From assembly GCF_001598815.1 (NCBI RefSeq), contig NZ_BCZQ01000019.1:1-64000 (forward strand): 64,000 nt of DNA, read 5' to 3'. Shown here one piece after another: positions 9,086-17,247 of the stretch. The stretch is from Sphingopyxis terrae subsp. terrae NBRC 15098. GTDB taxonomy: Bacteria > Pseudomonadota > Alphaproteobacteria > Sphingomonadales > Sphingomonadaceae. A program made the translations under genes and the position numbers. The first letter of the stretch is position 1. Every line of letters begins with the position of its first letter. The notes beneath the pieces are model-generated. The model had not been told where the DNA came from and made no database searches. It saw only the letters and a program-made list of their open reading frames with translations.

Positions 9086-10498
9086 ATGCCCGACCAGCCC
9101 TTTCATCTTCTTATCAACGGCCGCGCGGTGGAAGCCGCCACCAGCTTCGGCGTGATCGATCCCGCGACGGGCAGCCAATTCGCCGCCTGTCCGCTCGCAT
9201 CGATCGAACAGCTCGACGCCGCTGTCGCCGCCGCGCGCGCAGCCTTCGCGGGCTGGGCGGCGACCCCGGTCGATGACCGCGCGGAGCGGCTTCTCGCGAT
9301 CGCCGACGCAATCGAAGCCGAACAGAACGACCTCGCCGCACTGCTGTCGCGCGAACAGGGCAAGCCGCTCAAATCGGCGCTCGGGGAAATCGGGGGTGCG
9401 CTCTACTGGATCCGCGCCACCGCGGCGCTGCGCCCGCCTGTCGAGCGAATCGACAAGGGCGACGGTCCGATCGTCGAAATTCGTCGCCGCCCGCTGGGCG
9501 TCGTCGGATCGATCACGCCGTGGAATTTCCCCGTCATGATCGCGATCTGGCACATTATCCCGGCGCTGCTCGCGGGCAACAGCGTGGTCATCAAGCCATC
9601 GCCGAACACGCCGCTGACCACGCTGCGCCTGGCGGAGATCGCGAGCGCGCATCTGCCCGCGGGCGTGTTCAATGCGGTGACCGGCGATGTCGAAATCGGC
9701 AGCGCGATGGCGCGCCATCCGGGGATCGACAAGATCGTCTTCACCGGATCGACGCCGACGGGCCGCGCCATCATGCGCGACGGCGCGGCGAACCTGAAGC
9801 GGCTGACGCTGGAGCTCGGCGGCAACGACGCCGCGATCGTGCTGGCCGATGCCGATGTCGACGCCGTGGCGCCGCGCATCTTCAGCGCCGCTTTCGGCAA
9901 TTCGGGGCAGATCTGCGCGGCGATCAAGCGGCTTTATGTGCATGAGGATATCCACGACGCGCTCGCAGCCAAGCTGGCCGAAATGGCCGCGGCGGGCGTG
10001 GTCGGGCCGGGATCCGATCCCGCGAGCCAATATGGCCCGCTGCAGAATCGCAGGCAGTTCGACTATGTAAGCGCGCTCGCCGACGACGCCCGCGCCGCCG
10101 GTGGCCGCTTTCTGGCTGGCGGCGAGGCATCGGGCGGTGACGGCTATTTCTTTCCGCTGTCGATCGTCGTCGACGTCAGCGACGGGACGCGGATCGTTGA
10201 CGAGGAACAATTCGGTCCGATCCTGCCGATCATCCGCTTCGACGACGCGGAGGATGCGATCGCGCGCGCCAATGCCAGCGAAAACGGGCTCGGCGGATCG
10301 GTCTGGTCGTCCGATGTGGCGCAAGCCGCCCGCCTGGTCCAGCGGCTCGAATGCGGCAACGTCTGGGTGAACGACCATTCGACGATTTCGCCCGACATAC
10401 CCTTCGGCGGCGCAAAGCAGTCGGGGATCGGGGTCGAGTTCGGCCAGCACGGGCTCGACGAATATAGTCAGCTGCAGACGGTGCGCATCCCGCGCTGA
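9086..10498 (+). CDS. NAD-dependent aldehyde dehydrogenase, possibly (4-hydroxy)phenylacetaldehyde dehydrogenase
   Basis: This 470-residue aldehyde dehydrogenase has Glu243 (LTLELGGND), Cys277 (NSGQICAAIKR) and the TPWNFPVM and FTGSTPTG cofactor motifs. It is the third ALDH of the cluster and differs from both GabD-like and HpaE-like neighbours, so it is not a simple duplication. It follows hpaI by 28 bp and precedes the aromatic aminotransferase. Oxidation of 4-hydroxyphenylacetaldehyde to 4-hydroxyphenylacetate would fit the neighbours, including the 2-oxoacid-decarboxylase-like TPP enzyme, but this substrate is inferred. Confidence 0.8.
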   Translation: MPDQPFHLLINGRAVEAATSFGVIDPATGSQFAACPLASIEQLDAAVAAARAAFAGWAATPVDDRAERLLAIADAIEAEQNDLAALLSREQGKPLKSALGEIGGALYWIRATAALRPPVERIDKGDGPIVEIRRRPLGVVGSITPWNFPVMIAIWHIIPALLAGNSVVIKPSPNTPLTTLRLAEIASAHLPAGVFNAVTGDVEIGSAMARHPGIDKIVFTGSTPTGRAIMRDGAANLKRLTLELGGNDAAIVLADADVDAVAPRIFSAAFGNSGQICAAIKRLYVHEDIHDALAAKLAEMAAAGVVGPGSDPASQYGPLQNRRQFDYVSALADDARAAGGRFLAGGEASGGDGYFFPLSIVVDVSDGTRIVDEEQFGPILPIIRFDDAEDAIARANASENGLGGSVWSSDVAQAARLVQRLECGNVWVNDHSTISPDIPFGGAKQSGIGVEFGQHGLDEYSQLQTVRIPR

Positions 10499-10566
10499 TC
10501 ACCGGAAAGAATGGTGCCGGCCACCCGCAGGTCGGGCACGGCCGCGCCTTGCCAAAATCAAATTTG

Positions 10567-10602
10567 TTACGTATAACGTAATGGCGTCTCATATTATGAG
10601 AC
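10567..10602. promoter_or_regulatory. Two adjacent palindromes in front of the aminotransferase gene
   Basis: TTACGT-ATA-ACGTAA (10567-10581) has 6-bp arms and GTCTCAT-ATT-ATGAGAC (10586-10602) has 7-bp perfect arms, each with a 3-bp spacer. They end five bases before an AGGAGG ribosome-binding site (10607-10612) for the ATG at 10616. The local A+T richness after a 68-bp gap suggests a separate promoter for the aminotransferase-IclR pair, with these as operators, possibly for the IclR protein itself. Confidence 0.55.
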
Positions 10603-10615
10603 AATAGGAGGAACG

Positions 10616-11803
10616 ATGTTTGCCGACCTGAAGGACGCCCCCGCCGATCCGATCCTGGGCATGGCCCAATTGTTCGCAGCCGACCCCGATCCGCGGAAGG
10701 TCGATCTGGGCATCGGCGTGTACAAGGATGCGGCGGGCGACGTGATCGTCCTCGACACGGTGAAACAGGCCGAACAATGGCTGGTCGAAACGCAGGCGTC
10801 GAAGGGCTACATCTCCTCCGCGGGCAATCCGGTCTATAATGACGCGATCCGTGCGCTGATCTTCCGCGAGGGCAGCGACGCCCATGGCCGGGCGCGCACG
10901 GTCCAGACCCCCGGCGGCACGGGCGCGCTGCGCGTCGCGGGCGATTTCATCCATCGGCTGCGCCCCCGCGGTCGCATCTTTCTGCCCGATCCGACTTGGG
11001 CCAACCATCCGGCGCTGTTCACCGCGGCAGGAATCGGGATCGTCACCTATCCCTATTATGACGTCGCGACGGGGCAGCTCCGCTTCGATGCCATGATGGC
11101 CGCGCTGGAGGCATTGACCGCCGACGACACGCTGCTCGTCCACGGCTGTTGCCACAATCCTTCGGGAACCGACCCCGATGCGGCGCAATGGGCCGCGATC
11201 GGCGACCTGCTCGCGGCCAAGGGTGCGACGCCGCTCGTCGACCTTGCCTATCTCGGCTTCGGCCAGGGACTCGAAGAGGATCGCGCGGGCATCGCTATCC
11301 TGGCGGGCAAGGTACGCGAAATGATCGTCGCGAGTTCCTGTTCCAAGAATTTTGCGCTCTATCGCGAGCGAACGGGCGCGCTGACGCTGGTTGCGGGCAC
11401 GCCGGCGCAGGCCGACGCGGCGAAGGGCCATCTGCTGCCTGTCATTCGCGCCAACTACTCGATGCCGCCCGATCATGGCGCGGCGGTCGTCGCGCATATT
11501 CTGGGCGATGCCGGGTTGCGTGCCCGCTGGGAAAGCGAGCTCACAGGAATGCGAACTCGCATTCAGGATGTCCGTCGGCGGCTGGTGGCGCAGCTCGACG
11601 GACGCGGAGGCCGCGACTTTTCCTATCTCGCCGAGCAGAACGGCATGTTCGCCCTGCTCGGCCTGTCGCGCGATCAGGTCCAGAAGCTGCGGAACGACTG
11701 GCACATCTATGCCACCGATTCGGGCCGCGCGAACCTCGCGGGACTTACCGCCGGCAACGTCGATTATGTCGCGGAAGCTTTTGCGGCGGTCAGCCACGGC
11801 TGA
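10616..11803 (+). CDS. tyrB: Aromatic amino acid (tyrosine) aminotransferase, class I PLP enzyme
   Basis: This 395-residue aminotransferase of the AspC/TyrB subgroup begins FADLKDAPADPILGMAQLF, a family hallmark. The PLP lysine is Lys244 in SSCSKNFALYRERTG, the CCHNPSGTD loop binds the cofactor, and a C-terminal RANLAGL supplies the substrate-carboxylate arginine. A strong AGGAGG ribosome site precedes the ATG. In this cluster it would convert tyrosine or phenylalanine to the arylpyruvate that the TPP enzyme at 14018 could decarboxylate. An aspartate aminotransferase role is possible from sequence alone. Confidence 0.82.
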   Translation: MFADLKDAPADPILGMAQLFAADPDPRKVDLGIGVYKDAAGDVIVLDTVKQAEQWLVETQASKGYISSAGNPVYNDAIRALIFREGSDAHGRARTVQTPGGTGALRVAGDFIHRLRPRGRIFLPDPTWANHPALFTAAGIGIVTYPYYDVATGQLRFDAMMAALEALTADDTLLVHGCCHNPSGTDPDAAQWAAIGDLLAAKGATPLVDLAYLGFGQGLEEDRAGIAILAGKVREMIVASSCSKNFALYRERTGALTLVAGTPAQADAAKGHLLPVIRANYSMPPDHGAAVVAHILGDAGLRARWESELTGMRTRIQDVRRRLVAQLDGRGGRDFSYLAEQNGMFALLGLSRDQVQKLRNDWHIYATDSGRANLAGLTAGNVDYVAEAFAAVSHG

Positions 11804-11871
11804 AGGCTTGCCATCGGCGTGCCAGTCGCGCCATGCTGCACGCGGGGCAACAGACGGGAAGATGGATACGG

Positions 11872-12621
11872 ATGAGGGCGAAGAGCGACGATCAACCCGG
11901 GTCCGTCAAAAGCGTGGAGGTCGCGGTCCAGATTCTCGATGCGTTGACCGACGCGACGGGTCCGGTTCGCGTTACCGATCTGGCGCGCGATCTCGACATG
12001 ACCAAGGCCCGCGTGTCGCGGCATTTGCAGACATTGTCGATGCTGGGTCTGGTCGACAAGGCGCCGACCGGAAGCGGCTATGTCTTTGGCCGCAAGCTGA
12101 TGAAATACGGGCGCGCCGCGGTCTATCGCAGCAATATCGTCGAAGTGGCGCACCCCTTCCTGCGCCGTTTGCGCGACGTAACGGGGCATACCGCCGTGCA
12201 GACATTGCCGACGCGCGAGGGTTCGCTCGTCGTTGCTGCGATGCCCAACGAGTTCGAGCCGGGCGTCGCGATACAGCTCGGCACCCTGCTCGCCTTTCCG
12301 AAATCGCCTTCGGCACGGCTTGGCCGCTATTTCGAGGGCGGGCGCTTCGATTTTGGCCGGCTCGAGGAGAATCTCGCGCGCTTCGGCATGGATTACGAGG
12401 TCGATGTGCATGGCAACGGTCTAGGCGGTATTGCGGCACCGATCTTCGAAGCCGACGGCAGCCTCGCCTCGACGATCGGGCTCGTGCTTTCGACGACGCT
12501 GGTCGACCCCGAACCCTCACCCGAGCTGGTCGAGCATGTCAGCCGCGCCGCGGCGCAGGTGCAGGCGCGCTATGCAGAGGGCGCCACATCACCGCGCATG
12601 CCCGCAGTGTCCGCGGCCTAG
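11872..12621 (+). CDS. IclR-family transcriptional regulator
   Basis: The 249-residue protein has an N-terminal winged helix (VEVAVQILDALTDATG to TKARVSRHLQTLSMLGLVDK, residues about 17-68) and a C-terminal IclR effector domain ending GGIAAPIFEADGSLASTIGL. The ATG at 11872 follows a GGGAAG sequence; an in-frame ATG at 11833 is an alternative. It lies 68 bp after the aminotransferase and ends convergently with the Rieske gene, overlapping by four bases. It likely senses a pathway intermediate and controls the hpa-type operons. Confidence 0.85.
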   Translation: MRAKSDDQPGSVKSVEVAVQILDALTDATGPVRVTDLARDLDMTKARVSRHLQTLSMLGLVDKAPTGSGYVFGRKLMKYGRAAVYRSNIVEVAHPFLRRLRDVTGHTAVQTLPTREGSLVVAAMPNEFEPGVAIQLGTLLAFPKSPSARLGRYFEGGRFDFGRLEENLARFGMDYEVDVHGNGLGGIAAPIFEADGSLASTIGLVLSTTLVDPEPSPELVEHVSRAAAQVQARYAEGATSPRMPAVSAA

Positions 12622-13784
12622 CTCGCCAGCTCGAAATTTCCCGACTGCGAGGCGATCCATTCTTCGCCCGGCGTCTGCGTCCAGCCCACCGGATCGCCCC
12701 CTTCGGCGACCAGCCTGACCTGACGCGCCAGCAATCGGCGCAACATCGCGATTCCCGCATCGCTGCTCGCCAGATGCTCCTCCGAATGAAAGGCGATCGC
12801 GCCCTGACTGGTCTGTGCTTCCCAATCGCCGGGGAAGCGTTGGCGTTCGGCATCGCTCATGTCGCGCCAGTCCTTACCGCCGGGCTTCGACCGGATCGCA
12901 CCCAGGTCGGTCCCTGGGGCAGCGCGCGCGACATTATAGACAAGATAATGGGTCGAATCGATCGGCACGACAAAGCCGATCCCCTCGGTTCTTCCCATCG
13001 CGAGGCGCGGGCTGGGGACGACGCGGACATTGGGCAACAGCGCCTCGGTCACGCGGCGCAGCGTTCGTCCGTCGCCAAGGTCGCGGAGTTGTTCGGACCG
13101 GACGCCCTGATCGAAGGATTCGAAGCGGACATCGGGTTTGACCCCCATTTCGGCGACGAACTGGATGCCGCTGAAGGACTGGTGCAGCACCGGCACGTGA
13201 AAGGGATCGACGACATTGTCGAAATGCTGGAGCCAGTTGCACGGCGCGATGCCATAGCCGCCCGACCCCAGATTGCTGTCGTCGGTGACGATCACCTCGC
13301 CCTCGGCCAGATTTTCGAGCAGTTCGTACCGCGGCAGCAGCGGCTTTTTGTCGGGGGGGCCCATATAGGCGAAGATCAGGCCGTAGCGTTCCTCGACCGG
13401 ATACCAGGGCTGGCGAATGCGTCCGCGCACCTTGCAGCCATTGTCGGGCTCCATCGGCATGTCGAGGCATCGCCCTTCGACGTCGAACAACCAGCCATGA
13501 TAGCAGCAGCGGATGCCCTCGGCCTCGCCGCGGCCGAAGAAAAGGTCGGCGCCGCGATGCATGCAGCGCGCGTGGACGAGCCCGGGCCGGCCTTCCCCGT
13601 CGCGAAACAGGATCAGATCTTCCGACAGGATGCGCACGCGTCGTGGCGTGGCCGTCGCGTCGTCCGTCAGTCCGACCGGATGCAAGAAACGGCGCAGATA
13701 TTCGCCCATCGGCGTGCCGCGTTCGACGAGCGTCAGCTCTTCCCGGAAATGCGGTTTGCGTCCGCTGTAGCTGTAGCCGTCCAC
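12618..13784 (-). CDS. Rieske-type aromatic ring-hydroxylating oxygenase, alpha subunit
   Basis: The 388-residue oxygenase has a Rieske [2Fe-2S] site at Cys74-x-His76 (ARCMHRGADL) and Cys93-x-x-His96 (CCYHGW), and a mononuclear iron region NWLQHFDNVVDPFHVPVLH (about 183-201). It is of the single-subunit type (vanillate demethylase or phthalate-like), with no beta subunit nearby. It needs an external reductase, for which the partial gene at 1-103 is a candidate. Its position between the IclR gene and the TPP enzyme suggests hydroxylation or O-demethylation of a hydroxyphenyl compound feeding homoprotocatechuate. Confidence 0.85.
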   Translation of the reverse strand: MDGYSYSGRKPHFREELTLVERGTPMGEYLRRFLHPVGLTDDATATPRRVRILSEDLILFRDGEGRPGLVHARCMHRGADLFFGRGEAEGIRCCYHGWLFDVEGRCLDMPMEPDNGCKVRGRIRQPWYPVEERYGLIFAYMGPPDKKPLLPRYELLENLAEGEVIVTDDSNLGSGGYGIAPCNWLQHFDNVVDPFHVPVLHQSFSGIQFVAEMGVKPDVRFESFDQGVRSEQLRDLGDGRTLRRVTEALLPNVRVVPSPRLAMGRTEGIGFVVPIDSTHYLVYNVARAAPGTDLGAIRSKPGGKDWRDMSDAERQRFPGDWEAQTSQGAIAFHSEEHLASSDAGIAMLRRLLARQVRLVAEGGDPVGWTQTPGEEWIASQSGNFELAS

Positions 13785-13847
13785 GCGTCTTTCTCCACTT
13801 CGATCCTGCCTTGCGATTCACCCGGAGGCCTCGCAAGCATTAAAAAT

Positions 13848-13954
13848 ATATCATGTTAAATTATTACCGACTGTCAATGCCTCTTTCTGCGCAAGCGGCG
13901 ATATTGCCGCTTGAAACCCATGCCCTGCCCCCATATAGATAACGTGTTAAATTT
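13848..13954. promoter_or_regulatory. Two further copies of the GTGTTAAAT operator-like repeat, Rieske-TPP divergent promoter
   Basis: ATATCATGTTAAATTA at 13848-13863 and ATAACGTGTTAAATTT at 13939-13954 match the two repeats in the hpaE-hpaG promoter at the core TC/AC-RTGTTAAAT. The spacing between copies is 91 bp, close to the 83 bp seen there. The region 13785-14017 is otherwise A+T rich. Sharing of the motif by both divergent promoters argues for control by one regulator (HpaR or IclR). Confidence 0.55.
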
Positions 13955-14017
13955 ATTCGGAAGGTGCAATTGCCGCGCCTCCGCCCCCGATATTCGCCTT
14001 TCGATGGAGAAGATGAC

Positions 14018-15691
14018 GTGAGCCAATATACCCCCCAGGAACGCACCGGCGGCGAAGCGCTGGTTGCCCAGCTCCTCGAAGAAGGGGTCCGCGATATCTT
14101 CGGCATTCCGGGTATCCAGCTCGACTGGGCAGTCGAGGCTATCCGGCAACAGCAGGGCAAGCTGCGGCTGATCGTCCCGCGCCACGAACAGGCGACATCC
14201 TATATGGCCGACGGCTATGCGCGCACGACGGGCCGCGAAGGCGTGTGCATGGTCGTTCCCGGTCCCGGCATGCTCAACGCGCTGTCGGGCATCGCCACCG
14301 CCTATGCCTGCAACGCCCCCGTTCTCTTTCTGGTCGGGCATATCCCGTCGGATACGATCGGCAAGCGTTACGGCATGCTGCACGAATTGCCCGACCAGTC
14401 GGGGATCGTCCAGCGGCTGACCAAGTGGCACGGCATCGCCCACAAGCCCGAGGATATTCCGGGGCTGGTCAATGAGGCCTTCCGCCAGCTCCGCTCAGGC
14501 CGCCCGCAACCGGTCGCGATCGAATTGCCGACCGACATGCTGCAGGCAAAGGGCCTGTGCGCACTGCTGCCCGCCGCGCCGAAAGCGCCGACGGTTCCCG
14601 ACGACAGCGCAATCCGCGAAGCCGCCGATCTGCTTGCCAACGCACGCTTCCCGGCGATCCATCTCGGCGGCGGCGCCGTCGCCGCCAATGCCGGCGATGC
14701 GGCGCGCGCGCTCGCCGAAAAGCTGCAGGCGCCGGCGGTCATGAGCGAGAACGGACGCGGGGCGCTCGACGATCGTCACCCGCTGGCACTCACCGCGCTC
14801 GGCGGCCGGGCGGTCTATCCGCATGCCGACGTCATCCTGGTCGCGGGCAGCCGCTTCCTGGATGGTCATGCCCACCCGATCCACGCCAATGCCGACACGC
14901 GCTACATCTATCTGAATGTCGAGCCCAGCGATGCCGGCGCGCCGCGCAACGACGGCCTGTTCATCGCGGGCGATGCGCGGCTGGGGCTCGAGGCCATCCT
15001 CGCCGCGCTGCCCGCCGACATGGTGCGCGCGTCGGCGGCCGATCGCATCGCGCTCGTCAAGGCATGGAGCCAGCAGCAGACCGGCGCAATCCAGCCGCAG
15101 ACCGACTATGTCGAGGCGCTGCGTTCGACGATGGCGGACGATGATATTCTGGTCAGCGAGCTGACCCAGGTCGGCTATTTTTCGAACATCGGATTCCCCG
15201 TCCACGCGGCGCGCAGCTTCATCACCCCCGGCTATCAGGGCACGCTGGGCTATGGGTTCAACACCGCGCTGGGGGCCGCCCACGGCAACCCCGACCGCCG
15301 CGTCGTATCGCTGAACGGCGACGGCGGCTTCGGCTGGGGCCTTCAGGAGCTGGCGACCGCGGCACGCGATCAGGTGAACCTGTCGATCGTCGTCTTCGTC
15401 GACGGCTATTTCGGCAATGTCCGCCGCATCCAGAACCGCGTCTTCGGCCATGAGATCGGCGTCCAGCTGACCAATCCGGACTTCGAGCATCTGGGCAAGG
15501 CCTATGGCCTACCGACGCATAGCGTCGATTCGCCCGCGGGGCTCAAAGAGGCGCTCGCCGCCGCAAAGACGCGCGGCGGACCGGCGCTGATTCAGGTGTC
15601 GGTGGGACAGATGCCGAGCCCGTGGGCGCTGATCCACCCGTTCGTCCCCTCGCCCACTCCGGTACCAGCCAACCCGCTCGGCGAACCCTGA
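14018..15691 (+). CDS. Thiamine diphosphate-dependent enzyme, possible arylpyruvate decarboxylase
   Basis: This 557-residue protein has the three-domain architecture of acetolactate synthase/2-oxoacid decarboxylases: an N-terminal pyrimidine domain with the catalytic Glu in PRHEQATSYMADGYA (about residue 53), a central nucleotide-like domain, and the C-terminal ThDP motif NGDGGFGWGLQEL to DGYFGN. GTG at 14018 is preferred because GGAGA precedes it and homology starts shortly after; an upstream GTG at 13964 would overlap the promoter. Next to an aromatic aminotransferase and an ALDH, decarboxylation of 4-hydroxyphenylpyruvate is an attractive inference, but carboligation is equally allowed by the fold. 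Confidence 0.72.
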   Translation: MSQYTPQERTGGEALVAQLLEEGVRDIFGIPGIQLDWAVEAIRQQQGKLRLIVPRHEQATSYMADGYARTTGREGVCMVVPGPGMLNALSGIATAYACNAPVLFLVGHIPSDTIGKRYGMLHELPDQSGIVQRLTKWHGIAHKPEDIPGLVNEAFRQLRSGRPQPVAIELPTDMLQAKGLCALLPAAPKAPTVPDDSAIREAADLLANARFPAIHLGGGAVAANAGDAARALAEKLQAPAVMSENGRGALDDRHPLALTALGGRAVYPHADVILVAGSRFLDGHAHPIHANADTRYIYLNVEPSDAGAPRNDGLFIAGDARLGLEAILAALPADMVRASAADRIALVKAWSQQQTGAIQPQTDYVEALRSTMADDDILVSELTQVGYFSNIGFPVHAARSFITPGYQGTLGYGFNTALGAAHGNPDRRVVSLNGDGGFGWGLQELATAARDQVNLSIVVFVDGYFGNVRRIQNRVFGHEIGVQLTNPDFEHLGKAYGLPTHSVDSPAGLKEALAAAKTRGGPALIQVSVGQMPSPWALIHPFVPSPTPVPANPLGEP

Positions 15692-15705
15692 CGCCGGAGC
15701 GCGAC

Positions 15706-15735
15706 CGCCCCCGGGGCTATTCGGCTTCGGGGGCG
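15706..15735. terminator. GC hairpin between convergent TPP enzyme and hpaR
   Basis: CGCCCCCG (15706-15713) and CGGGGGCG (15728-15735) can pair around a 14-base loop. The structure lies just past the TPP-enzyme stop and overlaps the end of hpaR. No clear U-tract follows, so it is only a possible bidirectional terminator. Confidence 0.3.
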
Positions 15736-16178
15736 AAGGGCGCCAATGTTTCCTGGAAGGCCGCGAGTTCGTCGAGCAGCGCGGTGAGCCGCTCGCGCCC
15801 GAAAGCTTCGACATAGCGATTGATCAGCAGCACCGTATGCGCCGCGGTTTCGTCGATCGCCTCGCGTCCCGCGGGCGTGATATCGACGATCGAGCGGCGC
15901 CGGTCGGCCTTGTCGAGTTCGCGCGCGGTCAAGCCGCGATCACCCAGTTCCTTGAGAATCCGCGTTACGCTGGGGCCGTGCAGCATCGCGCGTTCGGCGA
16001 GCGACGCCACGTCGAGCGGCCCGCCGTCGGAAAGCACGCGAAGGACGCGCCATTGCTGTTCGGTGAAGTTGGCCGCGCGAAGCAGCGGCCGGATCGGCGC
16101 CATCGTCGCCTCGCGCGCGGCGAGAAGCGAACCGGCTATTGAGTGACGATAGGGCGGTAAGTTTTTGACTGCGCTCAT
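15717..16178 (-). CDS. hpaR: MarR-family regulator HpaR of homoprotocatechuate degradation
   Basis: The 153-residue MarR protein starts SIAGSLLAAREATMAPIRPLL and has TEQQWRVLRVLSDGGPLD followed by a winged helix (AERAMLHGPSVTRILKELGDRGL) and a basic wing (DKADRRRS). The LLxAREA start and TEQQWRxxR are characteristic of HpaR, which in other bacteria represses the meta-cleavage operon until 4-hydroxyphenylacetate or its derivative binds. It is transcribed leftward, 94 bp from the next gene, so it probably has its own promoter in 16179-16272. The GTGTTAAAT repeats at both divergent promoters are candidate targets. Confidence 0.85.
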   Translation of the reverse strand: MSAVKNLPPYRHSIAGSLLAAREATMAPIRPLLRAANFTEQQWRVLRVLSDGGPLDVASLAERAMLHGPSVTRILKELGDRGLTARELDKADRRRSIVDITPAGREAIDETAAHTVLLINRYVEAFGRERLTALLDELAAFQETLAPFAPEAE

Positions 16179-16272
16179 CGCTGATAGCTATAAATCGAAA
16201 ACGCTGCCGACAGCAACGCGCCAAGCCAAAAATTTCACCTGATAAGCGAATGATATCTGGCGCGGCCCGCAA

Positions 16273-17247
16273 TCACGCGGGCGCGACCAGTTTGTTGCGC
16301 AGGACGCCGATGCCTTCGACCTCCAGTTCGACGACATCGCCATCGGACAGGAAGGTGAGGCTTTCGTAGCCGCAGCCGTCGGCGACGGTTCCCATCGCGA
16401 TCAGGTCGCCGGGATGCAGCGTCTCGTCGCGCGAGATATAGGCGATGGTTGCAGCGATCGAATGCTGGCCGCCGCCCGAGACGGTGCGCACCTTTTCCTC
16501 GCCATTGACCCGCGCGATCATCGTCAGCGCTTCGGGGTCGTGGACCTCGTCGGCGGTCAGGATGCACGGTCCGATCGCGTTGCCGGTATCAAAGTCCTTG
16601 CCCTTCGCGGGGCCGAAGCGGAACTGCGTCTCGCGCGACTGGATGTCGCGGGCGCTGAAATCGTTGAAGATGGTATATCCGAATACCGCATCGAGCGCGT
16701 TTTCGGGGCTCAGATCCTTGGCAGGACCGCCGATGACGACCGCGAGTTCGAGTTCATAGTCCATCAGCTTTGCCGAGCGCGGGCGCACCACTTCGGCATC
16801 GGGGCCGACGACGGTCATCGGGTTGCCCTTGTAATAGAGCGGCTGTTCGAACCACACCGGCGGAATTTCGAACAGGCCGGCCGCGCGGAATTTTTCGAGC
16901 GTGGCGGCGGGATCGGGTGTCGCGCTGGCGCGCAATTGCATCGCCGCCGCAATCGCCTGCGCGACATGGCGTTCGTAATTGCCGCAGTCGCGGATCTGGG
17001 TCGGGCGCGGCAGCGGCGCGAGCAGGCGCACGTCAGCCAAGGCGCGGAAATCGGCATGGTCCGCCGTCTCCATCAGCCGGGCGATACGCGCGAGGCCGGC
17101 TTTGCCCGCCGCGATCACCGCCAGCATGTCGGGCAAGGGCGCACCATCGCGGGCGGTCGCGGCGGCGATATCGAACAGCCGGTCGTCGGCGAGCAGCACG
17201 GCGGGCCGCGCGGGGCCCTGCGCCTCGATGAATGTCACCAGCTTCAT
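16273..17247 (-). CDS. Fumarylacetoacetate hydrolase family protein
   Basis: This 324-residue FAH-fold enzyme has an N-terminal cap and a C-terminal catalytic domain with MDYELELAVVIGG (metal-binding Glu-x-Glu), YTIFNDFSARDIQ and GPCILTADEV. It would hydrolyse or isomerise a ring-cleavage product of the LigB-type dioxygenase encoded two genes upstream. The start at 17247 overlaps the stop of the FAD monooxygenase as ATGA. It is last in an apparent five-gene leftward operon. The exact reaction is not readable from sequence. Confidence 0.8.
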   Translation of the reverse strand: MKLVTFIEAQGPARPAVLLADDRLFDIAAATARDGAPLPDMLAVIAAGKAGLARIARLMETADHADFRALADVRLLAPLPRPTQIRDCGNYERHVAQAIAAAMQLRASATPDPAATLEKFRAAGLFEIPPVWFEQPLYYKGNPMTVVGPDAEVVRPRSAKLMDYELELAVVIGGPAKDLSPENALDAVFGYTIFNDFSARDIQSRETQFRFGPAKGKDFDTGNAIGPCILTADEVHDPEALTMIARVNGEEKVRTVSGGGQHSIAATIAYISRDETLHPGDLIAMGTVADGCGYESLTFLSDGDVVELEVEGIGVLRNKLVAPA

